A stretch of 11,083 nt of DNA from Zancudomyces culisetae. Its lineage: Eukaryota > Kickxellomycota > Harpellomycetes > Harpellales > Legeriomycetaceae. How positions within the stretch are numbered: the first letter of the stretch is position 1; the number at the start of each line of letters is the position of its first letter. The stretch covers positions 1 through 11,083 of the forward strand of contig LSSK01000696.1 in NCBI GenBank assembly GCA_001969505.1, written 5' to 3'. Positions 8,733 through 11,083 of this stretch are shown here, one piece after another. Made by a program: the position numbers and the translations under genes. The notes under the pieces were generated by a model. It worked only from the letters and a program-made list of their open reading frames with translations. It was not told where the DNA came from and did not search any database.

Positions 8733-9005
8733 TTGGTTGATAAAATGAATTTAGCTGCTGTTTTAGCACAAATCACTTTCAAATCGTTTAAAGTCAATCC
8801 CGAAACATTATTGGCGAGTAGCATTCCTTACAAGGCGGATTTCTCTGTTTCTACTTTGCAAGCAATTTGCGAAAATATGAGTTACAACACATTTTTTTCT
8901 GGGTTGTGCTTTTTTTTTTTGGAGTGCCAAGGTCCAAGCTTCAACTTTAAACTTGCATTATCCTTTGCAATAAAAAAAATTGGAAAAACCACAATATATT
9001 ACTAA
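8733..9005 (+). CDS. Doubtful small hypothetical protein
   Basis: A 90-codon frame, or 86 codons from the second ATG at 8745, which begins MNLAAVLAQITFKSFKV. The first 50 residues have balanced composition and read like protein. The rest includes a T-run-encoded FFFLE stretch and looks weaker. No family is recognised. It ends 46 bp before the start of the next gene on the same strand, which would leave almost no room for that gene's promoter. It may be a chance frame, an exon of something larger, or leader sequence of the downstream gene. Confidence 0.2.
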   Translation: MVDKMNLAAVLAQITFKSFKVNPETLLASSIPYKADFSVSTLQAICENMSYNTFFSGLCFFFLECQGPSFNFKLALSFAIKKIGKTTIYY

Positions 9006-9051
9006 ATTAAAACAAAGTATAGCCACAGCATTCACCTAAAGCAAAGAAACA

Positions 9052-10400
9052 ATGAATCATCGCTTGACGAGGTATTCAAGACGCTTTTTTTTCAAGACTT
9101 GTACATTTTCGTATTTTATTCTGACACATTTAACCATTTACCTTCTACTCAAACTATCCTTGCAAAGATAAATGAAACTAAAGATGCTTTATAAAAATAT
9201 TTAAATTTCACACCTCTTTTAGGAATAGCTGTATAGCTCTGTCGAAAAGTCTATTGCGGCATCAAAAGCGGTTTTACGTCGCTCCTAGACATCCCTTTGA
9301 CACGTACTCTGTAAATTCGAAATTAATCCAGGCTGGGTTTTCAAAGGAGCAATCCACAAGCATAGTTGGCATCCTTAATCAGGTTATTAACGAAAGGTAT
9401 CTATAACAACTAGTACAAATCTGCCTCGTCATTATATGACTTCTCTTTCGAATTTTCTCACCTTATTATAATATTTTTTTCTTTGGATAGCAATGATGGA
9501 ATGCTAAAAAACCTGGTAACTAAAACCGATCAAGAAAGAGTAACGCCAAACATACCATATTTATATTCATACTCATATTCATACTCATATTGACACATTT
9601 CCTTTACTTTCTGTATTCATTTATTCAGGCGCACTGCTAATTAATTATCAAGTCAGTACGCTAACATATACACTCACTTCCATATTTTCGTTAGAAAATG
9701 TCGACGTATAAAATAGATTTTGAACAACTAAAGTCTGAGATTCAAATGATTGAAAAAACAGACTTTTCGATAATGAAGGCCGAGAACGAGCGACTTTCTG
9801 CTGAGATTGGAAAGCTGAAACAACTTTTACGCGAAGAAATTTCAAAATCACAGGCTTCTGTAAGGCTTGATATGAGTCTCGAAAAGGGTAGGACACGAGA
9901 CGAGCAGGCAAATCAAGAAATCAAGATTAAAAAGGCAGATTCCAAAATCGAACAGGAAATCAGCTCGTTAAGGCTACAAATGGAAGCCATAAAGTTTCAG
10001 ATCTTGCAATACATGTTTGGTATGTGCTCTTTTATTTATTATTCGGTTATTGTATTTTATATTCGCACCTCCCCCTTCCTTTTTTTAAACAGTTTGTTCA
10101 ATGATATTATTATTCCTAACACCTGTATAAATTTGTTACTCTAACAACTAGGTACCATAACTGGTGCTGGAGCGTTGATTCTAGGTAAGTCGCCTTTCCT
10201 CATATCCTTTCGACCACTTGTTTTACATTATTCAATGAGTTTAAATGAGTATTTACTTGGCCGTTGTATTTGGTTTTGATGCCTTTTTATCTTTCCTTTG
10301 CAGTTATACCCTTGCATATTAAAAAAGTTATGTTCGGTATGTGTAAATAATAACGTTTTTATTTTACGTATTTTTAGCATACATCCGCATGTTTAAATAA
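9052..10400 (+). CDS. Mitochondrial CCDC90/MCUR1/Fmp32-family coiled-coil membrane protein
   Basis: The exons are 9052-9071, 9223-9396, 9491-9539, 9695-10019, 10152-10184 and 10378-10400, giving 624 nt and 207 residues. The N-terminus MNHRLTRNSCIALSKSLLRH is rich in Arg, Lys and Ser with no acidic residue, a typical mitochondrial presequence. Next comes the family head domain: HPFDTYSVNSKLIQAGFSKE and VTKTDQER. Residues from about 88 to 186 form a long coiled coil with family blocks FEQLKSEIQMIEKTDF, ENERLSAEIGKLK and VRLDMSLEKGR. The C-terminus is a single membrane helix (TITGAGALILAYI) and a short basic tail, as in the DUF1640 family. Family members sit in the inner mitochondrial membrane; yeast relatives have been linked to proline metabolism and cytochrome oxidase, human MCUR1 to calcium uptake, so the precise job here is open. 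The 20-nt first exon is inferred. A possible 33-nt exon at 10304-10336 would lengthen the membrane segment. Confidence 0.9.
9565..9591. repeat. Short tandem repeat in an intron of the CCDC90-family gene
   Basis: A 12-bp unit, ATTCATACTCAT, is present twice in direct tandem followed by ATT. It lies in the 155-bp third intron (9540-9694) and has no visible role. Confidence 0.7.
10304..10336 (+). other. Possible 33-nt cassette exon in the membrane segment of the CCDC90-family gene
   Basis: It is preceded by a strong pyrimidine tract and CAG acceptor (ending at 10303) and followed by a GTATGT donor. It enters and leaves in phase 1, so it can be included or skipped in frame. Inclusion adds VIPLHIKKVMF inside the membrane helix. 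Skipping gives GALILAYIRMFK, which fits the family better. Inclusion needs a very short 41-bp downstream intron; if that is not removed, the protein ends FGMCK at 10348-10350. It may be a decoy splice pair or a real alternative exon. Confidence 0.35.
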
Positions 10401-10823
10401 GCCGTTCTTCGAAAAATCACATCACCCAATGTATCACAAACAGCTGTTTGTGCTTACTCGTGTATTCTTAACTAGCTTCCTTTCCTTATTGAATATCAAA
10501 CTTCATCATTTGTGCTATAAGCACATTCTTTTGTCTGCATATACATTTTGTATATCTTTTCAACAAGTAATTTTTGTGGATTGATAGTGATGTATTTTGT
10601 TTTAATATCAATTTGAATATGGTAGCTCACTTTTGGTGATTTATAAATATCGTTTTTTACATACTTGGATTTCAATTTAATGTTTCTATATTGGAAAATG
10701 CAGTACAATTTAAAAATGTTAAAAATAAAAACATACAAAACATGGGCTAGCTTTTTTGCACACTAACCTAGTAGTGATATTATGGTTTTTAATCATCCCA
10801 TATTATCTTTTCTATTTGACTAT
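10401..10823. other. AT-rich convergent spacer
   Basis: This lies between two genes pointing at each other and presumably holds both 3' untranslated regions. AATAAA on the plus strand at 10724-10729 is far from the upstream stop. An 80-codon minus-strand frame at 10496-10738 is low-complexity and not credible as a protein. Confidence 0.45.
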
Positions 10824-11083
10824 TTAAAAGTCGTCTAAATCGCATATTTCAGGAAAAATATACATCAAACTATCTAGTATCTCTTCAGACGTGCATTCTA
10901 CCGCAGGGTGCGCCTTCGTGAACCTCAGAATTAGTTTGTGCCCCCCTTCTTCTTCAAAATACATGTCATTGTCAAAAATATGAGTGGTCAGAAACTCGTC
11001 AAATGTATCTATATACGTATCGAGGGCTGTATAGGTACTGTTCATTGAGGTGTTTAGGATGATTCTATTGAAGGGTCTTCTCA
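10824..11083 (-). CDS. 3' end of an unrecognised gene, truncated by the window edge
   Basis: The frame is open from the window edge to a TAA at 10824-10826, giving 85 residues. An ATG at 11045 would give 73 residues, but the frame stays open for 12 codons upstream of it (RRPFNRIILNTS), so the true start is unknown and may lie outside. The visible part has balanced composition, with LILRFTKAHPAVECTSEEI followed by an acidic, hydrophobic end (IFPEICDLDDF). I recognise no domain, signal peptide or membrane segment. The composition and clean stop make it more credible than the other small frames nearby. Confidence 0.55.
   Translation of the reverse strand, partial: RRPFNRIILNTSMNSTYTALDTYIDTFDEFLTTHIFDNDMYFEEEGGHKLILRFTKAHPAVECTSEEILDSLMYIFPEICDLDDF

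Larger units (their letters stand above)
8347..9051. other. Spacer between SNRNP27 and the CCDC90-family gene
   Basis: About 700 bp. It includes the SNRNP27 3' untranslated region, the doubtful small ORF at 8733-9005 (listed separately) and, at its end, the promoter and leader of the gene starting at 9052. No RNA gene was recognised in it. Confidence 0.5.

Noticed and set aside
10496-10738. Minus-strand frame of 80 codons
   Set aside because: Its composition (Ile, Lys, Tyr, Asn) is what AT-rich spacer gives by chance.

Overview
This window looks like nuclear DNA of a fungus. It is AT-rich, and its genes carry many short GT-AG introns (about 41-193 bp), several with a CTAAC-like branch site just upstream of the acceptor. 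One gene encodes Mdm34, a subunit of the ER-mitochondria tether ERMES. RS-rich and Saf4/CCDC130-type spliceosome proteins together with high intron density suggest an early-diverging or otherwise intron-rich fungus rather than a budding yeast. The lineage is an inference; nothing here fixes the genus.

Layout: (1) Positions 1-1070 are AT-rich with no certain gene; a weak minus-strand two-exon candidate lies at about 404-743. (2) Positions 1071-1370 (-) hold a single-exon dithiol glutaredoxin with an unusual CPQC active site, a TATA box and a poly(A) signal. (3) About 2.8 kb (1480-4228) shows no convincing gene. (4) 4229-5430 (+) is Mdm34 in two exons. (5) 5446-6615 (-) is a Saf4/CCDC130 (YJU2-family) splicing factor in four exons, ending 15 bp from the end of mdm34. 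(6) A 360-bp intergenic region separates it from the divergent gene at 6976-8346 (+), the U4/U6.U5 tri-snRNP 27 kDa protein (SNRNP27), in seven exons including 15-nt and 11-nt microexons. (7) 8347-9051 is spacer with one doubtful small ORF. (8) 9052-10400 (+) is a mitochondrial CCDC90/MCUR1/Fmp32-family coiled-coil membrane protein in six exons, plus a possible 33-nt cassette exon within its transmembrane segment. (9) 10824-11083 (-) is the 3' end of an unrecognised gene that runs off the window.

Two functional themes recur. Two are mitochondrial genes (Mdm34 and the CCDC90-family protein); the glutaredoxin serves thiol redox but has no visible targeting signal. Two are spliceosome genes, arranged head to head. 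Fungi do not normally use operons, so each gene is probably its own transcription unit. Exon joins were deduced by keeping the reading frame open and matching remembered family motifs, not from RNA data. The annotated joins give complete frames of 347, 279, 242 and 207 codons. I found no mobile element, CRISPR array, rRNA or tRNA, and no clear previously undescribed multi-gene system. The most interesting points are the microexon and cassette-exon architectures and the paired splicing-factor promoter.
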